The notes: generated from the sequence alone by a model not told the origin. Shown: positions 18,271 to 30,525, counted from the first letter of the stretch. The stretch: 64,000 nucleotides of DNA from Pseudoluteimonas sp047602125 (GCA_047602125.1 JASGIB010000001.1:186001-250000), one strand, 5' to 3'. Made by a program: numbers and translations.

Positions 18271-19367
18271 ACGGACTTCCCTGGAAAAATCCCGACCGCG
18301 TCGCGAAGCTGGAAGCGGCGCTCGCTCAACGCATCCTCGTCATCGACGGCGCGATGGGCACCATGATCCAGCGCCACGAACTGCAGGAAGCCGATTACCG
18401 CGGCGAGCGCTTCGCTCAGGGCTACGACGCATTGTTCACGAACGACGGCCATGCGCACGGCCCGGGTTGCGGCTGCGAAGGCCACGACCAGCGCGGCAAC
18501 AACGACCTGCTCAGCCTGACCCGCCCGGACATCATCCGCGGCATCCACCGGCAATACCTGGAAGCCGGGGCGGACCTCGTGGAAACCAACACCTTCAATT
18601 CGACCAGCGTCTCGCTGGCCGACTACCGCCTGCAGCACCTGGTGCGCGAACTCAACCGCGAAGGCGCGCGGCTCGCGCGCGAGGAATGCGACGCGGCCGA
18701 AGCGCGCGATCCGTCGCATCCGCGCTTCGTGATCGGCGTGCTCGGCCCGACCTCGCGCACCGCCTCGCTGTCGCCGGACGTGAACCGCCCCGGCTTCCGC
18801 GCGATCACGTTCGACGAGCTGGCCGAGGCCTACCGCGAAGCCGCGCGCGGGCTGGTCGAAGGCGGCGCCGACGTGCTGATGGTCGAAACGGTGTTCGACA
18901 CGCTCAACGCCAAGGCCGCGCTGTTCGCCATCGACGACGTGTTCGCCGAATCCGGCGCGCGCCTGCCGGTGATGGTCTCCGGCACCATCACCGATGCCTC
19001 CGGCCGCACGCTCTCGGGGCAGACCGCGGAAGCGTTCTGGTATTCGCTGCGGCACGCGCAGCCGCTGGCGATCGGCCTCAACTGCGCGCTCGGCGCCAAG
19101 GACCTGCGCCAGCACATCGACGTGCTTTCGCAAGTCGCGGACACCCACGTCAGCACCCATCCGAACGCGGGCTTGCCGAATGCCTTCGGCGGCTACGACG
19201 AAACCCCGGAGGACATGGCGGGCGTGTTGCGCGAATTCGCCGAATCCGGGCTGCTCAACCTGGTCGGCGGTTGCTGCGGGACCACGCCGGAACACATCGC
19301 CGCGATCGCGAAGGCGGTCGAGGGCATCGCCCCGCGCCCGATCCCCCGGCTGGAGCAAGCCGCATGA
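18267..19367 (+). CDS. metH: Methionine synthase, homocysteine-binding half
   Basis: This 366-residue zinc domain of cobalamin-dependent methionine synthase is encoded as a separate protein. The barrel begins ILVIDGAMGTMIQ. The zinc and homocysteine ligands are Cys273 (LNCALGAKDL), Cys336 and Cys337 (GGCCGTTPEH), with the same 63-residue spacing as E. coli MetH Cys247/310/311. Relative to E. coli it carries an extra segment of about 19 residues around 55-75, rich in Cys, His and Gly (H62, H64, C68, C70, H73). The start is GTG at 18267, overlapping the regulator's stop as GTGA. It ends in an ATGA overlap with the SDR gene. The folate and B12 domains are on the next-but-one gene. Confidence 0.93.
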   Translation: MNGLPWKNPDRVAKLEAALAQRILVIDGAMGTMIQRHELQEADYRGERFAQGYDALFTNDGHAHGPGCGCEGHDQRGNNDLLSLTRPDIIRGIHRQYLEAGADLVETNTFNSTSVSLADYRLQHLVRELNREGARLAREECDAAEARDPSHPRFVIGVLGPTSRTASLSPDVNRPGFRAITFDELAEAYREAARGLVEGGADVLMVETVFDTLNAKAALFAIDDVFAESGARLPVMVSGTITDASGRTLSGQTAEAFWYSLRHAQPLAIGLNCALGAKDLRQHIDVLSQVADTHVSTHPNAGLPNAFGGYDETPEDMAGVLREFAESGLLNLVGGCCGTTPEHIAAIAKAVEGIAPRPIPRLEQAA

Positions 19368-19969
19368 AGAAGCGCGTCCTGGTCGTCGGCGCCAGCGGCG
19401 TGCTCGGGCGCGCGGTCGTCGCGGAACTCGGGCGCGACCACGAGGTGGTCGCCGCCTCGCGCACCGGCGGCGACCTGCGCGTGGACCTGCGCGACGACGC
19501 CAGCGTCGCGGCCATGTATGCCGCCGCCGGACGCCTCGACGCCGTGGTCTGCACGGCGGGCAACGTGCATTTCGGCGAGCTTGCGGCCATGACGGCGGCG
19601 CAGTTCGACATCGGCCTGCAGGACAAGCTGCTCGGCCAGGTGCGCCTCGCATTGATCGGCCAGCACCACCTCGCCGATGGCGGCTCGATCACCCTCACCA
19701 CCGGCATCCTCGGCGAGGAACCGATCCGCCAGGGCGCGAACGCCACCGCCGTGAATGCCGCGGTCGAAGGCTTCGTGCGTACCGCCGCGCTGGAATTGCA
19801 GCGCGGGCAACGCATCAACGCGATCAGCCCGAACGCACTGGTCGAATCCTGGGACGCCTACGCGCCCTACTTCCCCGGTTTCGAACCGGTCCCGGCCGCG
19901 CGCGCGGCGCTGGCCTACCGGCGCAGCGTGGACGGCATCGACAACGGCCGCGTGTTGAAGGTCTGGTAA
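19364..19969 (+). CDS. Atypical short-chain dehydrogenase-like protein between metH halves
   Basis: This 201-residue Rossmann-fold protein has the dinucleotide motif GASGVLG at residues 9-15 and the structural NAG-like TAG motif in VVCTAGNVHFG. The catalytic YxxxK of classical SDRs is absent: the aligned stretch before AAVEGF reads N126-A127-T128-A129-V130-N131, so Tyr and Lys are replaced by Ala and Asn. That places it with the short, catalytically degenerate SDRs (Lin1944-like group, by recollection). It probably binds a nucleotide without classical reductase activity. It overlaps metH1 by ATGA and ends four bases before metH2, so it is locked into methionine synthase expression; its role is unknown. 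Confidence 0.85.
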   Translation: MKKRVLVVGASGVLGRAVVAELGRDHEVVAASRTGGDLRVDLRDDASVAAMYAAAGRLDAVVCTAGNVHFGELAAMTAAQFDIGLQDKLLGQVRLALIGQHHLADGGSITLTTGILGEEPIRQGANATAVNAAVEGFVRTAALELQRGQRINAISPNALVESWDAYAPYFPGFEPVPAARAALAYRRSVDGIDNGRVLKVW

Positions 19970-19973
19970 GACG

Positions 19974-22661
<2,688 letters not shown>

Positions 22662-24734
22662 TCGCCCGTTTCGCGCGCAACGCCTGCAGGTGGCGCGCGA
22701 AATCCGGCAGCAGGCGCAGGCTGCCGTAGGCGCTGAGGTGGTCGCCGTCGAAGAACAGCGGCTTGCCGCCTTCGATCGCATAGCATGTCGTGCCCGGGCA
22801 CAGCAACGGGAATGGATCCCAGACCGTCGCGTGCGGCAATTTCGCGACGAGCGCCTGCATCGTGCGCAGCACAGGCGCGCGGTAGGCCTCCAGTTCCGCG
22901 CGCGGCAGCTCCAGTCCGCCCGCGCAGATCGGGTTGTCGCGGTTGAAGGCGTCCGAACACCGGTACGCCGGTGCCGGGAACAGCGGTGGTGGCGCTTCGA
23001 ACACCACCCTCACCCCGCTCCTCGCCAGGGGCAGCAACTGCCTGCGCGCCCGCGCATAGCCCTGGCGGCGCGCGGCCTGCGCGGCGTGGCCCGCATTGCG
23101 CGCCTCGACTTCATCGCGATCGAACACGACCCACTGGTTGGAAAAGCGACCCAGGCGCAACGAGGGCAGGAACAGCACGTCCCCGCGCCGCGCGCGATGC
23201 GCGATGTCCGCCATCGCCGCCACGATCACCCGTTCGCAACGGGCATCGCGGAATTCGCGCGCCATCTCCAGCCCGAAGAAGCGGCATCCGGGCGACTGGT
23301 ACACGCGCACCTCGGTTCCCGTATCCATCGCGTACTGGCGAAGCGCCGCGATGTAGGCCGTCGCGTGCGAGTCGCCGGCCACGAACAGACGCGGCCCGGC
23401 CGGATTCGCACCGCAGCCGGTGCGCTGGAAGATCCAGATGCCGCCCTCCCCCATCGACTCCGACTGCATCGCGACGTCGCAGCCCGGCCGCAATGGTCGC
23501 GGCAGCGCATGCTCCGGGTACCAATCCGTGCGATGGCGCGTGACCGTGCTGAGCGACAGGCTTTGGTCGCGCGCCTGCACGGCGCGCACCGCCTGCGCGC
23601 ACAGGATCGCGCACAGGACGCCACCGGCGATCACGAACGCAGGCTTCTGCTTCGCCACCCAGCGTCCGCGGCGCAACGGCGTTTCGATGCAGTGGTAGGA
23701 AAACACTGCAAGCGCGAAAGCGACGGCGAACGCGGCGAACTTCTGCCACGGCGCATCGATGCCCGTGGTCCAGCGCATCAGCACGATCGCTGGCCAGTGC
23801 CAGAGATAAAGCGAATACGACAGGAACCCGACGTAGCGCATCGGCCGCGACGACAACAGGCGGACGACCGGGTTGGATGCCGGCGCAACGAGCAAAGCCG
23901 CGATGACGCCCGCGGTTCCGAGCACGCTCGCCAGCCCGTCGGGCCATGGCGCGTGCGCTTCCCGCGTCGCGACCAGCCCCGCGCCCATCAGCAGGATCGA
24001 CACCCACAGCAAGGCGGTGCGCATGCCGTTTCGCGACGACGGAGGTGGATCGGAAGCGCGCGATGCCGCATGGAACTGGTACAGCAAAACGCCTGCCGCA
24101 AGCTGCCAGAAACGCGACGGCAGCAGGTAGAAGGCGCGCAACTGGTCGCCATGCACATGCCACCACGCCGCGATTGCGAGCGAGGCGAGGCCCGCGACGG
24201 CGAAGCCGATCGTGGAAGCCTTGCGCCAGCCACCGCCCCGCAACCATGGCAGGAACAGCAACGGGAACAGCAGGTAGAACTGTTCCTCCACGCCCAGCGA
24301 CCAGGTGTGGGTATAGGGATTGAAGTCCACCTGCGGGGAAAAATAATCGTTGCCGCTGCTGGCCAGCTCGAAGTTGGCGAGGCCGAACATCGCGAACAGG
24401 CCGGTGCGCGCGCTTCCTTCGTTCAACCACGCCGGCGGCACGAACAACACGCACAGGATCGCCACGGCGAACAGGCAGGACAGCAAGGCCGGCAGGATGC
24501 GGCGCACGCGCCGTGCGTAGAAGCGCCCGGCGAAGGCCCACGCGTTGCGCGCGTCGAAATCCGCGACCGAGGCGCTGACCACGAAGCCGGAGATGACGAA
24601 GAACATGTCGACGCCGGCGAAACCGCCCGGCAGCCAGCGCGGATCGAGGTGGTAGGCGACGACCGCCGCGATCGCGATCGCGCGCAGTCCGTCGATGAAG
24701 GGGAAATAGCGCGACCCCTGCCCCGCGGCGGCGC

Positions 24735-25331
24735 TCACCACGCCAGGTCGTCCGGCACCTGGTACTTCGGATCGGAATACGGATCGTCCGCGGCCGGCGC
24801 ATCCGGATCGACCTTGAGCGCGACCGTCGGCGCGAACACGTCCGCGGCCTGCGCCAGCGTCGCCGCGTCGACCAGCAGGTAGCGGCCGTCGAGTTGCACC
24901 ACGCCGAGCTCGCCGGCATTGAGCGCCTTCAATTGCGCGGCGGTGACGTGCACGCGCTTGATCTTGCCGCCGTATTCGAAATGGCGGACGTGGTCGGCCT
25001 CGTCGATGCCCGCGTTCAGCGCCTTGCCCTGCAGCAATCCGGCGAGCTTCGCCTTGGCATCGCGGCGCATGCGCGCCTCTTCCTGCTTCAGGCGTTCGGC
25101 CTCGATGCGCTCGTCCTTCTCCTTCTGCGCGCGGATCGCGTAGGCCTTGGCGAGGTCGATGTCCTCGCGCCGTTGCGGGCGCTGTTGCTGGTGCTGCGGC
25201 TTCGGCTTGCCCTGGTGGCCCGGCTTCCCGCCCTTCGCGACCGGCTTGCGCGCATCGCGTTGCGGGCGCGGCTCGGGTTTGGGCGCGCTGAAACCGAGGC
25301 CCAGCAACTGGTCGCGGAGGGAATTGCTCAT
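24735..25331 (-). CDS. DUF2058 (YaiL-like) protein
   Basis: This 198-residue soluble protein begins MSNSLRDQLLGLGFSAPKPE. A basic Pro/Gln/Lys-rich linker (about 17-55) and a charged helical stretch with KEKDERIEAERLKQEEARM follow. The compact C-terminal domain has FEYGGKIKRVHVT and LVDAATLAQAADVF. This order matches the DUF2058 family (E. coli YaiL), reported as a nucleoprotein/polysome-associated protein of poorly known role. The charged helix and basic linker fit RNA or ribosome association, an inference. It overlaps the acyltransferase start and follows slyX by 15 bases. Confidence 0.88.
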   Translation of the reverse strand: MSNSLRDQLLGLGFSAPKPEPRPQRDARKPVAKGGKPGHQGKPKPQHQQQRPQRREDIDLAKAYAIRAQKEKDERIEAERLKQEEARMRRDAKAKLAGLLQGKALNAGIDEADHVRHFEYGGKIKRVHVTAAQLKALNAGELGVVQLDGRYLLVDAATLAQAADVFAPTVALKVDPDAPAADDPYSDPKYQVPDDLAW

Positions 25332-25346
25332 CGCTGCGGTATCGAA

Positions 25347-25586
25347 TCAGTAATGCGGCGGAGGCGGTTCGCCGGCGGCGTCGCCGACCGCGGGCGATGC
25401 GGCGAGCGCGCTGCGGACCTGGCGCAATTCCTCCAGCGCGCGATGCAGCAACAACGCGTTGCGCGATTCCTCGCCGCGGGACGCGGCAAGCGCATCGCTG
25501 ATTTCCTGCAGCGCGTGCTCCTGGAACGCGAGGCGCGTTTCCAGTTCGGCGAGTCGGGCGTCGAGGTCGGCGTCGGTCATGTTCAT
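25347..25586 (-). CDS. slyX: SlyX family protein
   Basis: This 79-residue protein is almost entirely an amphipathic helix: LDARLAELETRLAFQEHALQEI is a heptad-like coiled coil. It ends in the signature PPPPHY typical of SlyX proteins. The molecular role of SlyX is unknown; in enterobacteria it lies near slyD, an FKBP-type isomerase, and here FKBP genes are also close by. ATG at 25586 overlaps the ugd stop as ATGA and is preferred over ATG at 25580. Confidence 0.9.
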   Translation of the reverse strand: MNMTDADLDARLAELETRLAFQEHALQEISDALAASRGEESRNALLLHRALEELRQVRSALAASPAVGDAAGEPPPPHY

Positions 25587-26929
25587 TGCGCCTTGGTCGA
25601 TCGCCCGCGACCGATGCCGTAATACGCCAGTCCGGCGGCCTCGACATCGGCGGGTTCGTACATGTTGCGGCCGTCGAACACCACCGCGTCGGCCAGCGCC
25701 GCCTTCACCTTGGCGAAATCCGGGCTGCGGAACTGCTTCCATTCGGTGACGACGATGAGCGCATCCGCGCCCGCAAGCGTCGCCGCCGCGCTATCGGACA
25801 ACGCGAAACCTTCGCGCTCGCCGAAGATGCGGCGGGTTTCCTGCATCGCCTCCGGATCGTAGGCGCGCACGTTCGCGCCTGCGTCCCACAGCTGCTGCAA
25901 CAGGCGCCGGCTGGAGGCTTCGCGCATGTCGTCGGTGTTGGGCTTGAACGCAAGCCCCCAGACCGCGAAGGTCTTGCCGCGCAGCTTCGCCTCGCCGCCG
26001 TAATGGCGCGCCGCGAGTTCGAACAGATGGCCCTTCTGCGCATCATTCACCGCTTCCACCGCATCCAGCAGGCGCGGCTGCACGCCATGCTGCTGCGCGG
26101 TTTTGGCCAGCGCCTGCACGTCCTTGGGGAAGCAGGAACCGCCGTAGCCGGCGCCCGGATAGATGAAATGCCAGCCGATGCGCGGATCCGAACCGATCCC
26201 CTTGCGCACGTTCTCGACGTCGGCGCCGACCTGTTCGGCGATGTTCGCGATCTCGTTCATGAAGCTGATCTTGGTCGCGAGCATCGCGTTGGCCGCGTAC
26301 TTGGTCAACTCGGCCGAACGCACGTCCATCACCACGAAGCGGTCGTGGTTGCGGTTGAACGGCGCGTACAGGCGCTTCAGTTTCTCCGCCGCGCGCACGC
26401 CGTCGGCGCCGATCACGATCCGGTCCGGGCGCATGCAGTCCTCGACCGCCGCGCCTTCCTTGAGGAATTCGGGGTTCGAGACCACGTCGAATTGCACGTC
26501 CGCGCCGCGCGCCTGCAGTTCGGCGGCGATGGCGCCGCGGACCTTGTCCGCGGTGCCGACCGGCACCGTGGACTTGTCGACCACCACCGTCGGCCGTTGC
26601 AGGTGCTGGCCAATGGTTTTCGCCACCGCCAGCACGTACTTGAGGTCGGCGCTGCCGTCTTCGTCCGGCGGCGTGCCCACCGCGATGAACACCACTTCGC
26701 CGTGGGCGATGCCCATCGCCGCGTCGGTGGTGAAGCGCAGCCGGCCTTCGACATGGTTGGCCTTGACCATCGGCGTGAGTCCCGGTTCGTAGATCGGGAC
26801 CACGCCGTTGTTCAAACCCTCGACCTTGGCCGCATCCACGTCGATGCAGACGACGTCGTGCCCGACCTCGGCGAGGCAGGTGCCGGTGACGAGGCCGACG
26901 TATCCGGTGCCGAAGATGCTGACCTGCAC
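25583..26929 (-). CDS. ugd: UDP-glucose 6-dehydrogenase
   Basis: This 448-residue enzyme oxidises UDP-glucose to UDP-glucuronate with NAD, a precursor for exopolysaccharide and LPS sugars. The N-terminal Rossmann motif is IFGTGYVGLVTG. The catalytic nucleophile is Cys266 in GAGYGGSCFPKD, and the conserved NPEFLKEG and GLAFKPNTDD segments are present. The start is GTG at 26929; GAGGAAG, which overlaps the stop of the upstream FKBP gene, serves as ribosome-binding site. The 13-base gap to that gene and ATGA overlap with slyX place it mid-operon. Confidence 0.94.
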   Translation of the reverse strand: MQVSIFGTGYVGLVTGTCLAEVGHDVVCIDVDAAKVEGLNNGVVPIYEPGLTPMVKANHVEGRLRFTTDAAMGIAHGEVVFIAVGTPPDEDGSADLKYVLAVAKTIGQHLQRPTVVVDKSTVPVGTADKVRGAIAAELQARGADVQFDVVSNPEFLKEGAAVEDCMRPDRIVIGADGVRAAEKLKRLYAPFNRNHDRFVVMDVRSAELTKYAANAMLATKISFMNEIANIAEQVGADVENVRKGIGSDPRIGWHFIYPGAGYGGSCFPKDVQALAKTAQQHGVQPRLLDAVEAVNDAQKGHLFELAARHYGGEAKLRGKTFAVWGLAFKPNTDDMREASSRRLLQQLWDAGANVRAYDPEAMQETRRIFGEREGFALSDSAAATLAGADALIVVTEWKQFRSPDFAKVKAALADAVVFDGRNMYEPADVEAAGLAYYGIGRGRSTKAQ

Positions 26930-26942
26930 GCGCGCTGCTTCC

Positions 26943-27740
26943 TCAGTGGGCCTGCGGCATCGGCGGCTTGCCGCCCTTGGCGATGTCGAGCAGTTCCACT
27001 TCGAACACCAGGGTGGCGCTCGGCGGGATCGGGCCGCCCGGCGTGCCCTGTTCGCCGTAGCCCAGCGCGGCCGGGATCCAGAAACGGTACTTGGAACCGA
27101 CCGGCATCAGCGAAATGCCTTCGCGCCAACCCGGCACCACCTGCGGCAGCGGAATCGTCGCCGGACCGCCGTGCTGCGAGGAATCGTCGAACACGGTGCC
27201 GTCGAGCAGGCTGCCCTTGTAGTTCACCTGCACCACGTCGGTCGGCTTGGGCTTGGCGCCCTTGCCTTCGGTGATCACTTCGTACTGCAGGCCGGTGGCG
27301 GTAGTCTTGATGTTCGGCTTCTTGCCGTTCTCGGCGAGGAACTTCGCGCCCTCGGCGGCGTTCGTCTTCGCCTTCGCCATCATCTCGGCGATCTGCTTGG
27401 CCTGCATCTTCTCGCCGAAGCTTTCAGCGATCTTCTGCGCCTGTTCTTCGGTCAGCAACGACTTGCCACCCGAGAAGGAGGTCTTGATCGCCTTGGCGAT
27501 GACGTCGACATCGACGTCATCCTTGGCTGGTTGCAGCGACTTCGCCATCTGCATGCCGATCATGTAGCTGACCTGGTCCTTCTCGGTCGGCAGCCCGGCG
27601 ATCTGGTCGCCCTTCGCAGCAGTTGCATCGATCTTCTTGGCGGCCTGGTCGGCGGCGGGCTTGTCGGCCTTGTTGCAACCGGCGGCGGCGAGCGCAGCCA
27701 GCAGCAGCACGGCGAGCATGGAACGGGACTTCGACTTCAT
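26943..27740 (-). CDS. FKBP-type peptidyl-prolyl isomerase lipoprotein (FkpA/Mip-like)
   Basis: This 265-residue envelope isomerase has a lipoprotein signal with lipobox LAAAGC, so Cys22 should be lipidated. A Lys/Ala-rich linker follows, then an FKBP N-terminal dimerisation domain (about 50-135, starting KDQVSYMIGMQMAKSL). The C-terminal FKBP domain has VQVNYKGSLLDGTVFDDS and the catalytic-pocket segment YGEQGTPGGPIPPSATL. It assists folding of periplasmic proteins. CGGAG precedes the ATG. The neighbouring FKBP gene 63 bases upstream is a paralogue with one extra N-terminal unit. Confidence 0.92.
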   Translation of the reverse strand: MKSKSRSMLAVLLLAALAAAGCNKADKPAADQAAKKIDATAAKGDQIAGLPTEKDQVSYMIGMQMAKSLQPAKDDVDVDVIAKAIKTSFSGGKSLLTEEQAQKIAESFGEKMQAKQIAEMMAKAKTNAAEGAKFLAENGKKPNIKTTATGLQYEVITEGKGAKPKPTDVVQVNYKGSLLDGTVFDDSSQHGGPATIPLPQVVPGWREGISLMPVGSKYRFWIPAALGYGEQGTPGGPIPPSATLVFEVELLDIAKGGKPPMPQAH

Positions 27741-27803
27741 CGGGTCACTCCGGTGGACGGCGGCCTGCGCCGCGCGGATGGGGAAAGGAAAACGAACGAG
27801 GCC

Positions 27804-28772
27804 TCAGCGGCCCGGCGGCAGGATCGCCAGCAGTTCGACATCGAATACGAGCGTGGCATTCGGCGGGATCGGGCCGCCGGGCGTGCCCTTGGCGCCGTAA
27901 CCGAGGTTGGACGGAATCCAGAACCGGTACTTGGAACCCACCGGCATCAGGCCGACGCCTTCGGTCCAGCCGCGGACGACTTCGTTGAGCGCGAATTCGG
28001 CGGGCTGGCTGCTGCCGTAGGAACTGTCGAACTCGGTGCCGTCGAGCAAGGTGCCGCGGTAGTTCACGCGCACTCGGTCGGTCGGCATCGGCTGCGGGCC
28101 CGCGCCCTGGCGCAGCACCATGTACTGCAGCCCCGACGGCGTGGCATGCACGCCTGTCACTGCCTTGTTCCTGGCGAGGAAGGCCTGGCCTTCGGCCTGG
28201 TTCTTCGCGCCCGCCTGCGCCGCCTGCGCCTGCATCTTCGCGTTCATGCGCTGGGTGAACGCGGCGCGCACCGTGCCGGCTTCCTCCTCGGAAAGCAGCG
28301 GCTTGCCGCCCTGCAACACCGTGCGCAGCGCCTGCATGAAGGTGGGGATGTCGATTTCCGACGCGACCGGCGCCAGCGAGCGACCGACGTCGGCACCGAC
28401 CAGCAGGCCGACCTTTTCGCTGGAAAGCCCGGGCGTGGCGGCCGGAACGGTGCCCGGCGGCTGGCCCTTGCGCGCGGCGATGGCCTGCATCAACGCACGC
28501 CCGGTCGCCTGGGACTGCGCATCGTCCAGCAACGGCTTGCCGCCGGCGAGGCCATTGCGCAGCGCGCGTTCGAACGCGGCGACATCCATCTCCGGGGCGG
28601 CGGCGGCGATCGAACGCGCCACGTCCATGCCGACCATGTAGCCGACCTTGTCGCGGTCGCTGGCGAGCGTGGTCTTGGCGGTGGCCGACGCGGGCGAAGT
28701 TTGCGCCATGCCGGACTGCGCCAGCACGAGCAACAGCGCGGTCGCGACGATGCCGCGCAATGTGGATTTCAT
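27804..28772 (-). CDS. FKBP-type isomerase with duplicated N-terminal domain
   Basis: This 322-residue periplasmic protein has a cleavable signal peptide (MKSTLRGIVATALLLVLAQS, cleavage near GMAQ) and no lipobox. Two successive FKBP-N units follow, the first with DKVGYMVGMDVARSI (about 42) and the second with EKVGLLVGADVGRSL (about 118). Each ends in a GGKPLL helix. One FKBP catalytic domain follows, with VRVNYRGTLLDGTEFDSSY and YGAKGTPGGPIPPNATLVF. FkpA and Mip have only one N-terminal unit, so the duplication could change dimer geometry or chaperone reach. The start at 28772 is chosen for the signal peptide; the upstream in-frame extension is not protein-like. Confidence 0.88.
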   Translation of the reverse strand: MKSTLRGIVATALLLVLAQSGMAQTSPASATAKTTLASDRDKVGYMVGMDVARSIAAAAPEMDVAAFERALRNGLAGGKPLLDDAQSQATGRALMQAIAARKGQPPGTVPAATPGLSSEKVGLLVGADVGRSLAPVASEIDIPTFMQALRTVLQGGKPLLSEEEAGTVRAAFTQRMNAKMQAQAAQAGAKNQAEGQAFLARNKAVTGVHATPSGLQYMVLRQGAGPQPMPTDRVRVNYRGTLLDGTEFDSSYGSSQPAEFALNEVVRGWTEGVGLMPVGSKYRFWIPSNLGYGAKGTPGGPIPPNATLVFDVELLAILPPGR

Positions 28773-28820
28773 CGATGCATTCCTGTGGGTCGAGCGGCAG
28801 TGCAGCCGCATGGGCCGGCT

Positions 28821-28849
28821 ATTGTCGATGCGAACGCAGCAACGGGCAA
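28821..28849 (-). promoter_or_regulatory. Possible promoter of the FKBP-ugd-slyX-oafA run
   Basis: On the minus strand TTGCCC (complement of 28844-28849) is followed after 17 bases by GACAAT (complement of 28821-28826), about 48 bases upstream of the FKBP start at 28772. The spacing is ideal and the matches are moderate. Confidence 0.4.
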
Positions 28850-28970
28850 CGCGACCCCGTGCGCACGCATGCGAGCCACCTTGCGACCGCATCGCCGCCC
28901 CTTCGTTCCCCGACCCGGCCCCGGCCTGGCCCCAACCCCGCGCCTATGTCTTCAGTTGGGGTCCGGAGGC

Positions 28971-28998
28971 TTGACCCAGCGTGTTTTGGTGTTATAGT
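28971..28998 (+). promoter_or_regulatory. Sigma-70 promoter of the GntR-ABC operon
   Basis: TTGACC (28971-28976) and TATAGT (28993-28998) are separated by 16 bases, one of the best sigma-70 matches in the window. The first ATG follows at 29033. An inverted repeat, the putative operator, covers the -10 hexamer and the probable transcription start, as expected for a repressor-controlled promoter. Confidence 0.8.
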
Positions 28999-29012
28999 TA
29001 CATACAACACCA
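28987..29012 (+). promoter_or_regulatory. Putative GntR/YtrA operator
   Basis: TGGTGTT (28987-28993) and AACACCA (29006-29012) form a perfect 7-bp inverted repeat with a 12-base AT-rich spacer. The repeat overlaps the -10 element. The likely ligand is the YtrA-type GntR protein encoded two genes downstream, which would give autoregulation. Binding itself is inferred. Confidence 0.65.
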
Positions 29013-29032
29013 CTCCCCCAGCGGAGAGCACC

Positions 29033-29290
29033 ATGGAACGCCGATTGCAGAACAGCCTCTGGGCCCTAGGAGCCGCCTTGGTCGCAGCCCTGCTCATGAG
29101 CAGCCTGCGGCCCGCCCAGAGCGCCACGCCGCACCTGGCCTCCCCCGCCATCGACGATGCCGGCGCGGTCGTGACCGGCTCGGTCGATGCGGACCCGGCG
29201 GCGGCGGCGTCGCCGCGCCGCCACCGGAGCCTGCGCCACCACGGCCTGTCAATGCCCTATTTCTCCTTCTCCAGCAGCATCGGAGGCTGA
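29033..29290 (+). CDS. Small exported basic peptide, first gene of GntR operon
   Basis: This 85-residue protein of unrecognised family begins MERRLQNSLWALGAALVAALLMSS, a good signal peptide or membrane anchor with possible cleavage after AQSA near residue 31. The mature part is Ala/Asp-rich. It then turns strongly basic and His-rich (SPRRHRSLRHHGLSM) before an aromatic/Ser-rich end, PYFSFSSSIGG. GGAGAG precedes the ATG, and the gene is first behind the promoter and operator. Its end contains GGAGG used by the GntR gene three bases later. Position suggests a substrate, sensor or accessory of the ABC transporter, or a small envelope-stress protein. No cysteine or leader-peptidase GG motif clearly marks it as a bacteriocin. 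Confidence 0.65.
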   Translation: MERRLQNSLWALGAALVAALLMSSLRPAQSATPHLASPAIDDAGAVVTGSVDADPAAAASPRRHRSLRHHGLSMPYFSFSSSIGG

Positions 29291-29293
29291 GCC

Positions 29294-29661
29294 ATGACCG
29301 CCATCCAGTGGAGCGAGGGCGCTCCGATCTATCGCCAGCTCAAGGAGCGCGTCATCGCGATGATGCTCGATGGCGTGCTCAAGCCCGGCGACGCGCTGCC
29401 TTCGGTGCGCCAGGTGGCGGCGGAATACCACCTCAATCCGATCACCGTCTCGCGCGCCTACCAGGAACTCGCGGACGAATCGCTCGTGGAAAAACGCAGG
29501 GGACTCGGCATGTACGTCACCGAAGAAGCTTCAAGGAAACTCCTGGCCAGCGAACGCGACCGCTTCCTGCACGAGGAATGGCCGCTGGTGCTCGAGCGCA
29601 TCCAGCGCCTGGGCCTGAGTCCGGCCGAGTTGCTCGACCCGAACAGCAAGTGGAGTGCGCA

Positions 29662-29665
<4 letters not shown>
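29294..29665 (+). CDS. GntR-family transcriptional regulator, YtrA subfamily
   Basis: This 123-residue regulator has an N-terminal winged helix (PIYRQLKERVIAMMLDGVLKPGDALPSVR in two segments, then the recognition helix NPITVSRAYQELADE). A very short C-terminal helical tail of about 45 residues takes the place of a large effector domain. That short tail defines the YtrA subfamily, whose members usually repress adjacent ABC-transporter operons. It resembles in class and length HpaR1, the YtrA-type virulence regulator of Xanthomonas, but orthology is not shown here. GGAGG lies eight bases upstream. The stop overlaps the ABC ATPase start as ATGA. A matching inverted repeat lies in the operon promoter. 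Confidence 0.9.
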
Positions 29666-30521
<856 letters not shown>

Positions 30522-30525
<4 letters not shown>

